NCBI GenBank assembly: GCA_028703175.1
Contig: JAQVNJ010000117.1
Location: 1-19,813 of the forward strand
Length of the DNA: 19,813 nt
DNA from: JAAYCB01 sp012744395
Lineage (GTDB): Bacteria; Planctomycetota; Planctomycetia; Pirellulales; Thermoguttaceae
Direction of reading: 5' to 3'
The notes beneath the pieces are model-generated. The model was not told the origin of the DNA, did not search any database, and saw nothing but the letters and a program-made list of their open reading frames with translations. Made by a program: the position numbers and the translations under genes. Shown here one piece after another: positions 1 through 6,508 of this stretch; position 1 is the stretch's first letter, and every line of letters starts with the position of its first letter.

Positions 1-138
1 ACCAGTAAGATAGCCTACACGAAAGCCCTTATGCCGTCAAACGTTAAGTAACTTCGGGGTCTGTTGGGGAACGTGAAAAAACCCCCCTTCTGGAGTCTCA
101 TAATCTGTAGGTTCCTGGTTCGAATCCAGGCGGGCCTA
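1..138 (+). repeat. att direct repeat, left copy (contains tRNA 3' half)
   Basis: Bases 1-138 match 8737-8874 with a single difference, A at 128 versus G at 8864. The first 127 bases are identical. The repeat may extend left of the window. The last 42 bases form a tRNA 3' half. The bases before that half do not fold into a tRNA D-arm or 5' anticodon strand in either copy, so the shared upstream part behaves as element-end sequence. The left copy therefore looks like an attP-type junction (element right end, core, element left end). Confidence 0.9.
97..138 (+). tRNA. tRNA-Met-like (CAT) 3' half, partial, at the att core
   Basis: The bases fit a tRNA 3' half exactly by length: anticodon loop CTCATAA (97-103), a 5-nt 3' anticodon strand (104-108), a 5-nt variable loop, a T-arm CCTGG-TTCGAAT-CCAGG (114-130), a 7-nt acceptor strand (131-137) and discriminator A138. 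The loop is the canonical one for CAU anticodons, so Met or the k2C Ile tRNA. The preceding bases (GGAGT) do not pair with TCTGT and no D-arm is present, so this is a fragment and not a complete gene. CCA is not encoded. Confidence 0.6.
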
Positions 139-144
139 GTCAGA

Positions 145-184
145 AAGCCTTGTGTGGCAGTGAGTTACGCAAGGCTTCTTTTTT
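145..184 (+). terminator. Rho-independent terminator after the left att site
   Basis: An 8-bp perfect stem AAGCCTTG (145-152) and CAAGGCTT (170-177) closes a 17-nt loop and runs into a T-rich tract (176-184). It lies just downstream of the tRNA 3' end and would end plus-strand transcription entering the element. Confidence 0.7.
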
Positions 185-207
185 GGCCGTGGGCCGAAAA
201 GTGCCCA

Positions 208-229
208 GTGCTACCCGGGTGCTACCTGG
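208..229 (+). promoter_or_regulatory. Paired GTGCTACC sites, left end (putative integrase arm sites)
   Basis: GTGCTACCCGG (208-218) and GTGCTACCTGG (219-229) are tandem copies with an 11-bp period, one helical turn. The same paired motif with the same 11-bp period recurs at 8683-8704 near the other end of the element. This symmetric placement fits arm-type integrase or accessory-protein binding sites. The function is inferred. Confidence 0.55.
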
Positions 230-233
230 TGAC

Positions 234-273
234 AGGAAAGAAAAAAACCCGCCAGCAGTCCATTGCCGGCGGG
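234..273 (-). terminator. Rho-independent terminator of the leftward operon
   Basis: On the minus strand a 10-bp stem (264-273 with 248-257, one G-U pair) closes a 6-nt loop and is followed by seven T residues (247-241). It lies 28 bp past the stop codon of the DDDQ-repeat gene. This is a strong terminator for the last gene of the element. Confidence 0.85.
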
Positions 274-300
274 TCGTGTTCCTCGGGGCGGCGATCGAGA

Positions 301-858
301 TCAGGTCCAGCACAAGTCCCAGCGAGCCGAACCCCACGCCTTGCCGATCGCCTCGAGCGCGTTGTCGAGGCTGTCTTGCGGCGCGATGCCCGCGTTGATC
401 TCCACGCCGTCCGGCCCCGCGCACGTCACGAGCCACTGGCCGCCATCCTGGTGCACGCGGATGGTGCCGCGGCCAATGCCTCCGTCCAGCTCGATCGTGG
501 CGACCACCTCGGGCTGGTCGTCGTCCTGGTCGTCGTCCTGGTCGTCGTCCTGGTCGTCGTCCTGGTCGTCGTCCTGGTCGTCGTCCTGGTCGTCGTCCTG
601 GTCGTCGTCCTGGTCGTCGTCCTGGTCGTCGTCATCGACCCGACCCTCCCGCCAGGCGGCGAGCGACTTCTCCGCCCGCACGGTGGCCCGGACGGCGCCG
701 CAGACGTACTCCTGCCAGGTGTCCTTGTCCCAGCAGGTGCCGGCCGGCCACTGGAAATCAAACCACTCATCGCCGGCCTCGGGGATGTACCCGTCCAGGT
801 CGGCAAAGGCTTGGACCTCGCCGGCGAACATGCCGAAGTTCGAGAAGTGGAAACTCAT
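301..858 (-). CDS. Protein with ten DDDQ repeats between two small conserved-looking segments
   Basis: This is a 185-residue protein that I cannot assign to a named family. Residues 1-74 are aromatic-rich and fold-like (several Trp and Phe, Cys42 and Cys53). Residues 75-115 are a perfect acidic run of ten DDDQ units encoded by a 12-bp tandem repeat. Residues 116-185 look like a small beta-rich domain followed by a helix. The ATG at 858 is chosen because GGAGG lies 9 nt upstream; the frame stays open further upstream but its translation looks non-coding. It has no signal peptide. The gene is last in the leftward series, 621 bp from the prohead protease, with its own operator-like upstream region and a strong terminator. 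An acidic linker of this kind could mimic DNA or bind cations, but that is speculation. Confidence 0.75.
   Translation of the reverse strand: MSFHFSNFGMFAGEVQAFADLDGYIPEAGDEWFDFQWPAGTCWDKDTWQEYVCGAVRATVRAEKSLAAWREGRVDDDDQDDDQDDDQDDDQDDDQDDDQDDDQDDDQDDDQDDDQPEVVATIELDGGIGRGTIRVHQDGGQWLVTCAGPDGVEINAGIAPQDSLDNALEAIGKAWGSARWDLCWT
514..633. repeat. 12-bp tandem repeat, ten perfect copies, in frame
   Basis: The plus-strand unit CTGGTCGTCGTC occurs exactly ten times in a row and encodes DDDQ on the minus strand. The copies are identical even at synonymous positions, so the array is recently expanded or actively homogenised, probably by slippage. Copy number is likely to vary between strains, changing linker length by four residues per unit without breaking the frame. 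Confidence 0.95.
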
Positions 859-861
859 TGG

Positions 862-981
862 GTACAACCTCCAATGAAAGAACCCCCACGCCGACGGTGT
901 TGTACGGCACATCCGAAGAAGCGCCCCGTCAGCGCAGGGGTATGCGCAGTTGTCGAGTTTGGTCGGGATGTACCGTACAAC
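862..981. promoter_or_regulatory. Operator-like GTACAAC/TGTACCGTACA sites upstream of the DDDQ gene
   Basis: GTTGTACGGCACATCC (899-914) and GGATGTACCGTACAAC (966-981) are inverted repeats with 15 of 16 bases matching. Each contains a palindrome around TGTAC-N-GTACA, perfect at 970-980. A third GTACAAC half-site at 862-868 sits between the ribosome binding site and the start codon of the DDDQ gene. This arrangement fits cooperative repressor binding with the gene's own expression as target. Confidence 0.5.
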
Positions 982-1116
982 GGTGGTAAGGCTACCCGAT
1001 CGCCAACCCGCCGTCAACCTCGGCCAGGTGGCGCCGGCGGTGGTCGAGGTGGTGATCGTCCTGGTGATCGCCGGCCGCGGATTTCGCCCCGCGGATTGTC
1101 CGGGAAGATGTCCCAT

Positions 1117-1190
1117 CGACGAAATTCGTCGGCGGCGGCGGATGTCCCGCTTGGCCGACGAATTTCGTCGGGCGCGAATCTTCGCGCCCG
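1117..1190. repeat. Inverted repeat plus adjoining hairpin in the intergenic region
   Basis: CGACGAAATTCGTCG (1117-1131) is the exact reverse complement of CGACGAATTTCGTCG (1156-1170), and each arm is itself nearly palindromic. Both are preceded by GATGTCCC (1108-1115, 1141-1148). The second arm runs into a 9-bp hairpin with loop ATCT (1169-1190). Possible roles are an operator cluster, an origin element or an RNA structure. Confidence 0.6.
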
Positions 1191-1479
1191 AGAGCTTCCG
1201 CCTGCGATATATTTGACGGCGGCCCATAATCCGGGCTGCCATAAACTGCGTCATAGACCAGCGCCGCACGAACGTGCCGTCCCTTGTGCGGCGGGACGTG
1301 CCGGTCTTGGCTGCGGTGTCGGCTGCGAAAGACTTCCGCTATCCAATGGCTTGCTTCCCCTACCTCTTCCGGCCCCAGGAAGGTTTCGGGGGTTACCCCC
1401 CCCTATGGAAAAACTTGCCGAGAAACACGTGATGGGGGCGGCGTGGTCCACAGCCGGCCGCTCCAGAGATTTACCCCCC

Positions 1480-2199
1480 CTACCCCCTCGGTGGGTCCAG
1501 GCTCAGCAATGCAGCCCTCGCTTTCGCCGCAAAGTCCGGGTCCGCAATGCTCAGCTTCCGCGGGGCGTAGACGGCCCGGATGTAGGTCGCCTGGTCGCAG
1601 GGGGAGCCCGTCAGACTGATTTCCCGCAGGCGTGCCCGCAGAAGCGTTCGCTCGCCGGCCGCGTCTCGGCCGTAGGTCGGTCCGACCCAGTTGACTGAAG
1701 CACCCGTCAGGCTGCCGTCCCAGACGCCGGACAAGGCCCGCATCCCCAACAACGTGTTGGCGGGCCTCGCTCTGAAATGCAGGCCGTTGTCCCGCTCGAT
1801 TAGCCGCAGCGTGTAGAGTCCCGCCGATGCTATCACGGTCCCGGGGTCATCGTTGACGCAACCGTGCTCGTGCTCGAGTGCGACAAACGGCAGCCGGGAA
1901 TCCGTCCAGTCACGGAAGGCCCCGCCGTGGATGTACAGCGTGCTCCCGCTGTTCAGCCGGATGGGCCGGTCATAACTCACGGCCAGGCCCTCGATTACCC
2001 AATCCAGCGTGCCCGTCCCGAGGTCCAGCCGCTCGCGGTCCGGCTCGGCCGCCCGAGCCTTCGGCCCGAAGCCCAGCCGCCGGGCCCGCTCGAGAATCGC
2101 CTTGACGCTCGCCGGGGGTCGGTGTGGTCCAGGCCCCAGCAGTCGCTTGGCTCGCCGTTTCGTCGCCTCAGCTTGCAGCAAGATTTCAGTAGGTGTCAT
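1480..2199 (-). CDS. HK97-type phage prohead protease (peptidase S78-like)
   Basis: The 239-residue product matches the pattern of HK97-type prohead maturation proteases, serine enzymes that cleave scaffold and capsid precursors inside phage proheads. Visible landmarks are the histidine region LEHEH (His110 or His112), the serine motif GASVNW (Ser168) where the family has S-[IV]-G-F, and the C-terminal LREISLTGSPCDQA (191-204), matching the family L-x-E-[IV]-S-L-V-x-x-P-A. The N-terminal 60 residues are basic and helical, and could be a targeting or scaffold-like segment. ATG at 2199 has AAAGGA 7 nt upstream. No capsid, portal or terminase gene accompanies it, so its substrate would come from a helper phage, or the enzyme has been repurposed. 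Family call is firm by motif; role in this element is inference. Confidence 0.75.
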   Translation of the reverse strand: MTPTEILLQAEATKRRAKRLLGPGPHRPPASVKAILERARRLGFGPKARAAEPDRERLDLGTGTLDWVIEGLAVSYDRPIRLNSGSTLYIHGGAFRDWTDSRLPFVALEHEHGCVNDDPGTVIASAGLYTLRLIERDNGLHFRARPANTLLGMRALSGVWDGSLTGASVNWVGPTYGRDAAGERTLLRARLREISLTGSPCDQATYIRAVYAPRKLSIADPDFAAKARAALLSLDPPRG

Positions 2200-2230
2200 G
2201 CGTGAATCCTTTTGTCAGAGTGCAGAAAGT

Positions 2231-2259
2231 CCCGCCCGGCCGCAGTCCAGCCGGGCGGG
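2231..2259. terminator. Perfect 10-bp GC hairpin between genes
   Basis: CCCGCCCGGC (2231-2240) pairs perfectly with GCCGGGCGGG (2250-2259) around a 9-nt loop. It lies 10 bp after the coiled-coil gene stop and 31 bp before the prohead protease start. The minus-strand tail is only weakly T-rich (ACTTTCTG), so it may attenuate or stabilise mRNA and not fully terminate. Confidence 0.45.
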
Positions 2260-2268
2260 GTGGTAAGG

Positions 2269-2823
2269 TCATTTCGCCCGTGCCAGCCGGTAGCCCGCCC
2301 GTGTCAGCCGCTCCAGCCAGGGCTCGATTCTGAAGCCCCGCAGCAGCCGGAACAGTTCGCGGCTCTCGCCCGAAACGTACGACGCCGTTCCGCCCGCGCC
2401 CGGTTTCGCCTGGATGCCCGAAGCCCGCAGGCCGTCCCACCAGCTTTGCTCCGCTTGCATCGCCGTGGTCAGGGCCAGCATTGCCGCCGCGATTTGACGG
2501 ACAAGCTCGACGTGCTCGGACCGCCGCTCGCGGACAAGCTCTTCCGATGCCGCCGCCAACACCTCGCGGTATTGCCGCTCGGCCAGTTCGCAGGCCCTGG
2601 TCAACACCCGCTGCCGTCCCTCGATTGCCGCCAGGTCGGGGCCCGTATCGGCCGCATCGCCCGCGGCCAACCGCTCAGCCCGTTCCTCGTCGGATGCTGT
2701 CGCCAGCATTGCCGCCTCGCAGGCCGCCAGGTCTCGACGCAGGCCGGCCAGCCGCTTGCGGGCCTCGACGTAGCCCACATGGTCTTCCAGCGTCGTCGTG
2801 ACGCTCGCCGTTTTCGCACTCAT
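2269..2823 (-). CDS. Coiled-coil hypothetical protein
   Basis: I do not recognise a family for this 184-residue protein. Residues 15-130 are almost entirely charged and Ala/Leu-rich helix with heptad-like spacing, suggesting a coiled coil. The C-terminal 40 residues (SRELFRLLRGFRIEPWLERLTRAGYRLARAK) look like a short helical domain. There is no signal peptide or membrane segment. Its ATG overlaps the stop of the upstream gene by ATGA and has AAAGGG upstream, so translation is coupled. Position between the replication genes and the prohead protease leaves open a scaffold-like or packaging role, which is speculation. Confidence 0.75.
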   Translation of the reverse strand: MSAKTASVTTTLEDHVGYVEARKRLAGLRRDLAACEAAMLATASDEERAERLAAGDAADTGPDLAAIEGRQRVLTRACELAERQYREVLAAASEELVRERRSEHVELVRQIAAAMLALTTAMQAEQSWWDGLRASGIQAKPGAGGTASYVSGESRELFRLLRGFRIEPWLERLTRAGYRLARAK

Positions 2824-3041
2824 CGCAAATCCCTTTCATCAGGAACAACATTCGCCGGACGCACATGCTCCGGCTTGTCTTCGTCGTCCGTCGGCGGGCC
2901 GAGCTCGGGCAACTCGGTTGGACTCGAGCCCTTCCAATAGGGCAGCCGCCCAGCCATCAGGTCGTCGTCTTCGTAGTCCGTCGGCCGAATCCACACCTCG
3001 CCCGTCAACGTCTTGCCGTCCATGTGAATACTCGGTGTCAT
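2820..3041 (-). CDS. Small acidic hypothetical protein
   Basis: This is a 73-residue, Asp/Glu/Pro-rich protein with no recognisable motif. ATG at 3041 is preferred over an in-frame upstream Met because it overlaps the preceding stop codon as ATGA, and its own stop overlaps the next gene start in the same way. The back-to-back four-base overlaps show it belongs to the replication operon and argue that it is real despite its size. The residues before that start (Gly/Ala-rich) look non-coding. Function unknown. Confidence 0.65.
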   Translation of the reverse strand: MTPSIHMDGKTLTGEVWIRPTDYEDDDLMAGRLPYWKGSSPTELPELGPPTDDEDKPEHVRPANVVPDERDLR

Positions 3042-3595
3042 CGTCTCGCCCTCAGTCTCGCCGCCCGGTCCGCCAGCAGCAGGGACCGCTGCCTGGCAGG
3101 CTCGCACGCCGGACAGTGTCGCTCATCCCAGACGCCCCACCATGCGAGAATCTCGCCGCAGACCGGGCAGGGCTCGGGCTCGGGCAGTTCGTCCCACTCA
3201 CCATCCGCCGGCAGCAGGTCGCCGAGGTCATCCACCTGCCCCGCCGTCGCGTCGATCGCCGCGGGGATCGCCGAGGTCCGCTCGGGGATCGCCGCGGGAC
3301 CGCCGGCTTGGTCGCCGAGGTGGGCCGGCCGCCCGTCGCCCGGCTGGACAAGGCCGGGCTGGACGGGGGCCGTTGCCGCCGGCCGCCCGGGCCCGATGGG
3401 GGCGGAATCCATCGGGGGACCGGGGGCCGGCTCGGGTACCGTCAGGGCAGCCAGCAGGGCCGGCTTGTTTCGCCGTAGGTCATCCACCAGACCGGGCGTC
3501 AACGTCCCGTCCGGTGCATCGATTGCCAGCCGGCCGTTGTCGGCAGACAACCGGATTCCGAGGGCCGCGTATCGCTCTAATAGGTGGTTGGTCAT
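3038..3595 (-). CDS. TubC_N docking-domain-like protein with a C-terminal zinc ribbon
   Basis: Residues 3-52 follow the TubC N-terminal docking-domain pattern: a first helix (LLERYAALGIRL), a beta-hairpin (GRLAIDAPDG), then LTPGLVDDLRRNKPALLAAL. A long Pro/Ala/Gly linker (53-135) leads to a zinc ribbon with Cys143, Cys146, Cys161 and Cys164. TubC_N domains are best known as docking modules of non-ribosomal peptide synthetases, but similar modules occur beside primases in mobile elements, where they presumably mediate protein-protein contact. Its ATG overlaps the primase stop by ATGA. A partner role for the replication protein is likely, with the zinc ribbon contacting DNA or protein; this is inference. 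Confidence 0.7.
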   Translation of the reverse strand: MTNHLLERYAALGIRLSADNGRLAIDAPDGTLTPGLVDDLRRNKPALLAALTVPEPAPGPPMDSAPIGPGRPAATAPVQPGLVQPGDGRPAHLGDQAGGPAAIPERTSAIPAAIDATAGQVDDLGDLLPADGEWDELPEPEPCPVCGEILAWWGVWDERHCPACEPARQRSLLLADRAARLRARR

Positions 3596-6051
3596 ATCAC
3601 CATCTGAACCCGGTTCTGATTTTCGTTTTGCTGAAAAACGTTCTGTATATTCTGAAAACTCCCCTCGGGGGCCTCGCTGCCAGAGTTTTTAGAATATCTA
3701 GAACAGTTTCTAGCGTTTCCAATTTCAAAAACGGCAGGGTTCACTTCATAGGTTGGGCTCGGGGGCCGCCCCGGGCCGCTCGCCTTCGCGGGTTGCTGCC
3801 GGACGTATCCCCGCCTCGCCAGTTCGTTGATTGCGGGGTCTATGTCTTCCGCCCGGGGGAACCGCCGCTTGCCGTGTTGTTGGGCTTCCGACTTCGTAAA
3901 CTCCCGCTTGCCGTGCCGTTCAATCCACTTCAGGACATACTGCCCATCGGATGCCCCCGAGGGGGCCGCGTCGCCCATCAGGTTCAGGACCGCTTCCGCG
4001 TGCGGAATCAGGGCCCGGGCAATCTCAATCGCCGCCGCCAGCGTTCCGGTTGTCACCTCGCCGGTCAGGCCGTGTTCGACGCAATGCAGCACCGCCGCCA
4101 ACCGCAGCGTCGCCCCGGCCAGCTTCGAGCCCCAATCCCTCATTGCCTCGAGCTTGCCGCCGTCGGCCAGTTCGTCTTCGATTTCTTGTTCCCACCCGCG
4201 AAGAGCGGCTTCCGCCCCGGCCGTCAATCGCAACGTGAAAGGCTCAGGAGCGTACTCAATATTCTCAGAATCCGTCGCCAGCAGTCGCACAGCTCGGCGG
4301 TAGGCTTCCGATACGCTTTCCGGAACGGGGGCCGCCGCAACTTGCCGCCTGCCGATAGGGCTGGACGGGAACGAGTACAGGAACCGGGCCAACAACCCCC
4401 GGCCGCGGAAGGCAACCTGCCCTGCCAGGCCGGCAATCACCGCGGGCTGAATGGCATAGGCACAAGTCAGGGCCGGCCGCTCAACCCGAACCGACTTTCG
4501 GGAAACCCGGTCGGTCACAAGGTCATCGCCGGCGTGGGCCAGTAAGTAGATTCCGAATTGCGGCATACCACTCTTCGAATACAACCCCGCCATCAAGTCG
4601 AAAACGCCGCCCTCGGGAGACATGCTGGCAATCCGGCCGCCTTGGTCAGCCAGCACCATCCCCAACTTCTCGCTGGTCGCGTCGTCCACCAGCAGCCGCG
4701 GCAAGGCCGGCTCGGGCATGGAGTCCAGTTCGACCGCCAGGTCGCCCGCTTCTCTTCTCGCCTCAGCGTCGCCCCGCTCCGCTGCCACCTTTTCCAGCCG
4801 CCTCAACCGGGCTTCCATCTGCCGCCGCTCGCACAGGGCCCGCGTAACCTCCCCCCGGTCGCGTTCGACTAGCTCGGCTTCGATTTCCCGCAGGGGTGCA
4901 AGGGCGTCGGCGAAAACCGCCGACTTCCGGTTGCCGGGCTCGAGTAAAACCGCAACGTATAGGTTGACTGGTTCCGTCCAGCCCGGTCGGGGTTCCACAA
5001 CGACCCGCCGGGCAATCAGAGATGAACAGACAGCCAGGGCCAGCAGCCCGGCCAGGTCCGGGGGAGTCTGCGTTGCGTGCGATTCGGTTTCAACCCACTC
5101 CCGCAGCACCGCGGGCAGGACGTGGGCGGGAAACCCCGGCAAGCTCCGTTCGTCGAACCGTTCGAGTTCCGGCCAAGGCTCGGCCGTCGGTTGCCACTCA
5201 GCCGCCCCGCGTAACAGAGGAAGCAACTTCTCCTTTGACCCGCCGGCCGCAATCCAATCAGAAACGTCGCCCTTGGGCGGGAGCCCCGGCAGGTCGACGA
5301 TTCGCACCGACTCGGCCAGACCGTAGAGACTCGCCGCAACTTGCTGGGCGTGTTGCTGGCCCCGTTCGTCGTTGTCCGGCAAAATAACCACCCGCCGGCC
5401 GGCCAGGTGCTTTGCGTGTTCCTCGTTCCACTTGCCGGCCCCACCCGCGTTGCACGTTGCCAGCACGCCGACGATACGGGCCAGGTTGTCGCAATCCTTC
5501 TCCCCTTCGGCAACGACAACCGGCCGCTCCGGCTCGGCCACCAGCTCGGGCAACCGGTAGGGGACTGTGCGAATGCCCTTGACGCTCCAAGTCCACCCGC
5601 CCCGCCCGTCGGGCCGTCGCTGTCTGAAGTCCTTCGGTTCAATCCGGCAAACCTGAAACAGCAGCGTGCCCGACTCGTCGCGGTAATCGTAGGTCTTGAC
5701 TATTTTCCCGCCGCCGCCCGCCCGCCGGCCGTTGCCGTTTGTCCCCCGGCCGTTGCCGAGGTTGACGCCGAGATACTTGGCGAGTTCAGTTTTCGCCGTG
5801 GGGAAGTCCCAACCGCGTAACCACTGAAGGGCCGCCAGGCCGTCGCCGCCGTTGCCCGCCTTGAAACACTGGTTGCAATAGCAGCTTCCGTTGCCATCTA
5901 GATTTGAGAACCGGAACCTATCATTGCCACCGCACCGTGGGCAGGGGTGGTTTTTGCCGTCCAGCAATTCGCTCGGCAGCCCGCCGAGGGCTCGTAGAAT
6001 CTCGGGCCACCGCCCGGCCGCCATCCGTTTGAGTTCTTGTGTCGCTTCCAT
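3592..6051 (-). CDS. Replication protein: primase zinc domain, Toprim and DUF3987 helicase-like domain
   Basis: This protein of about 819 residues is the element's replication enzyme. The N-terminus carries a P4-type primase zinc ribbon (HPCPRCGG with Cys37 and Cys40, then CYCNQC with Cys59 and Cys62). A Toprim fold follows, with EGEKD (Glu182) and ILPDNDERG (Asp226, Asp228) as metal ligands. A DUF3987 ATPase/helicase-like domain spans about residues 300-690, with a Walker-A-like GNRKS (373-377). A winged helix (about 700-770) precedes an Asn/Gln/Ser-rich tail. ATG at 6051 matches where the conserved sequence begins (MEATQELKRMAAGRW); a GTG at 6078 would add nine residues. The tail is encoded by an AT-rich inverted repeat unlike the rest of the gene. 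Its stop overlaps the next gene by ATGA. Role: initiation of element DNA replication, by homology. Confidence 0.88.
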   Translation of the reverse strand: MEATQELKRMAAGRWPEILRALGGLPSELLDGKNHPCPRCGGNDRFRFSNLDGNGSCYCNQCFKAGNGGDGLAALQWLRGWDFPTAKTELAKYLGVNLGNGRGTNGNGRRAGGGGKIVKTYDYRDESGTLLFQVCRIEPKDFRQRRPDGRGGWTWSVKGIRTVPYRLPELVAEPERPVVVAEGEKDCDNLARIVGVLATCNAGGAGKWNEEHAKHLAGRRVVILPDNDERGQQHAQQVAASLYGLAESVRIVDLPGLPPKGDVSDWIAAGGSKEKLLPLLRGAAEWQPTAEPWPELERFDERSLPGFPAHVLPAVLREWVETESHATQTPPDLAGLLALAVCSSLIARRVVVEPRPGWTEPVNLYVAVLLEPGNRKSAVFADALAPLREIEAELVERDRGEVTRALCERRQMEARLRRLEKVAAERGDAEARREAGDLAVELDSMPEPALPRLLVDDATSEKLGMVLADQGGRIASMSPEGGVFDLMAGLYSKSGMPQFGIYLLAHAGDDLVTDRVSRKSVRVERPALTCAYAIQPAVIAGLAGQVAFRGRGLLARFLYSFPSSPIGRRQVAAAPVPESVSEAYRRAVRLLATDSENIEYAPEPFTLRLTAGAEAALRGWEQEIEDELADGGKLEAMRDWGSKLAGATLRLAAVLHCVEHGLTGEVTTGTLAAAIEIARALIPHAEAVLNLMGDAAPSGASDGQYVLKWIERHGKREFTKSEAQQHGKRRFPRAEDIDPAINELARRGYVRQQPAKASGPGRPPSPTYEVNPAVFEIGNARNCSRYSKNSGSEAPEGSFQNIQNVFQQNENQNRVQMVI
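3638..3707. repeat. AT-rich imperfect inverted repeat in the 3' end of the replication gene
   Basis: The left arm (3638-3661) and right arm (3683-3707) are imperfect reverse complements; the inner 12 bp match at 11 positions. Each arm contains two 9-bp-spaced TTCT-type half-sites. The arms encode the low-complexity protein tails around YSKNS and FQNIQN. Local AT content is far above the surroundings. It could be an origin, a binding site for the encoded protein, or an mRNA structure. Confidence 0.6.
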
Positions 6052-6157
6052 TCTTTCCGCCCAGAAAACGTGTGTCACTTAAAAGCCCTTCGGCACCCGG
6101 CCGCCCGAGGGCGAACCGGGCCCGAAGGAAAGAGGGCTAGGCGTCCGGTCTCAGCCC

Positions 6158-6508
6158 CTAGGGGCCCGGGGGCAAACTTGCCCTTTCGTGATTCGAGGAA
6201 ACCCTTGTGTTTAGGGTTTTCGCTTCCGGCGCCTGAATCGCTACCCGCTTTCGCCCCGCCGGCTCGGGCCCCAACTTCCGGGCCGCAATGTGAACGGTGC
6301 GTTTCCATTCCGGCCAGACCGGCCCGTCGGACCGCAGAACATGCAACCATCCGGCCCCGTCGGTGCCGACTTGCTTGTCGCTTTCGACCCTGGCACAAAT
6401 CACCGCCGAGGGGCTGTCATCGAGGCCGGTAAAAAGACACCAGTCCGGTTTCTCGCAGACCGGGCAAGGCCGCCGCCGGCTTACGCGTTTCCAGTCGCCG
6501 CGACTCAT
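6158..6508 (-). CDS. Small zinc-ribbon protein (primase-associated)
   Basis: The 116-residue protein opens with GDWKRVSRRRPCPVC and has four cysteines spaced for one zinc site (Cys15, Cys18, Cys24, Cys38), followed by GWLHVL. This N-terminal pattern resembles the zinc module that precedes primase or DUF3987 domains in other elements, here encoded as a separate polypeptide. ATG at 6508 overlaps the excisionase stop as ATGA, which fixes the start. The last 25 residues are basic and low in complexity, and the gap to the primase is 106 bp. Another frame continues to 6075 and touches a GTG of the primase, so a frameshifted C-terminus cannot be excluded. A role beside the replication protein is likely. 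Confidence 0.7.
   Translation of the reverse strand: MSRGDWKRVSRRRPCPVCEKPDWCLFTGLDDSPSAVICARVESDKQVGTDGAGWLHVLRSDGPVWPEWKRTVHIAARKLGPEPAGRKRVAIQAPEAKTLNTRVSSNHERASLPPGP

Larger units (their letters stand above)
859..1479. other. Non-coding regulatory stretch between the protease and DDDQ genes
   Basis: I see no convincing gene in these 621 bp, which is unusual for an otherwise tightly packed element. It holds GTACAAC-type operator palindromes (899-914, 966-981, plus a half-site at 862-868), an inverted repeat of 15-bp arms (1117-1131 and 1156-1170) abutting a 9-bp hairpin (1169-1190), and C-runs at 1395-1402 and 1473-1480. It could be a promoter/operator region for the DDDQ gene, a replication origin, or both. 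Confidence 0.5.

Noticed and set aside
66..87. GGGG...CCCC hairpin with an A-run inside the att repeat as a terminator
   Set aside because: The A-run lies in the loop and no T-tract follows on either strand, so a terminator is not supported.
1..138. tmRNA 3' end or a group I intron splitting the tRNA
   Set aside because: The 3' half fits tRNA lengths exactly with a CAU anticodon loop; no tag-peptide reading frame and no recognisable group I core (P7-type) sequence is visible upstream.
514..633. Short regular repeats resembling a CRISPR array
   Set aside because: The 12-bp units are contiguous without spacers and keep a coding frame, so this is a protein repeat.
64..1698. Plus-strand open frame of 544 codons with a long Val/Leu run
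   Set aside because: It is the complement of the DDDQ tandem repeat and of the prohead protease gene; it has no ribosome binding site or domain, and a terminator lies inside it.
6075..6398. Minus-strand frame of 107 codons whose stop overlaps the GTG of the replication gene
   Set aside because: It overlaps the zinc-ribbon gene in another frame and its sequence is low in complexity; kept only as a possible frameshifted C-terminus of that gene.
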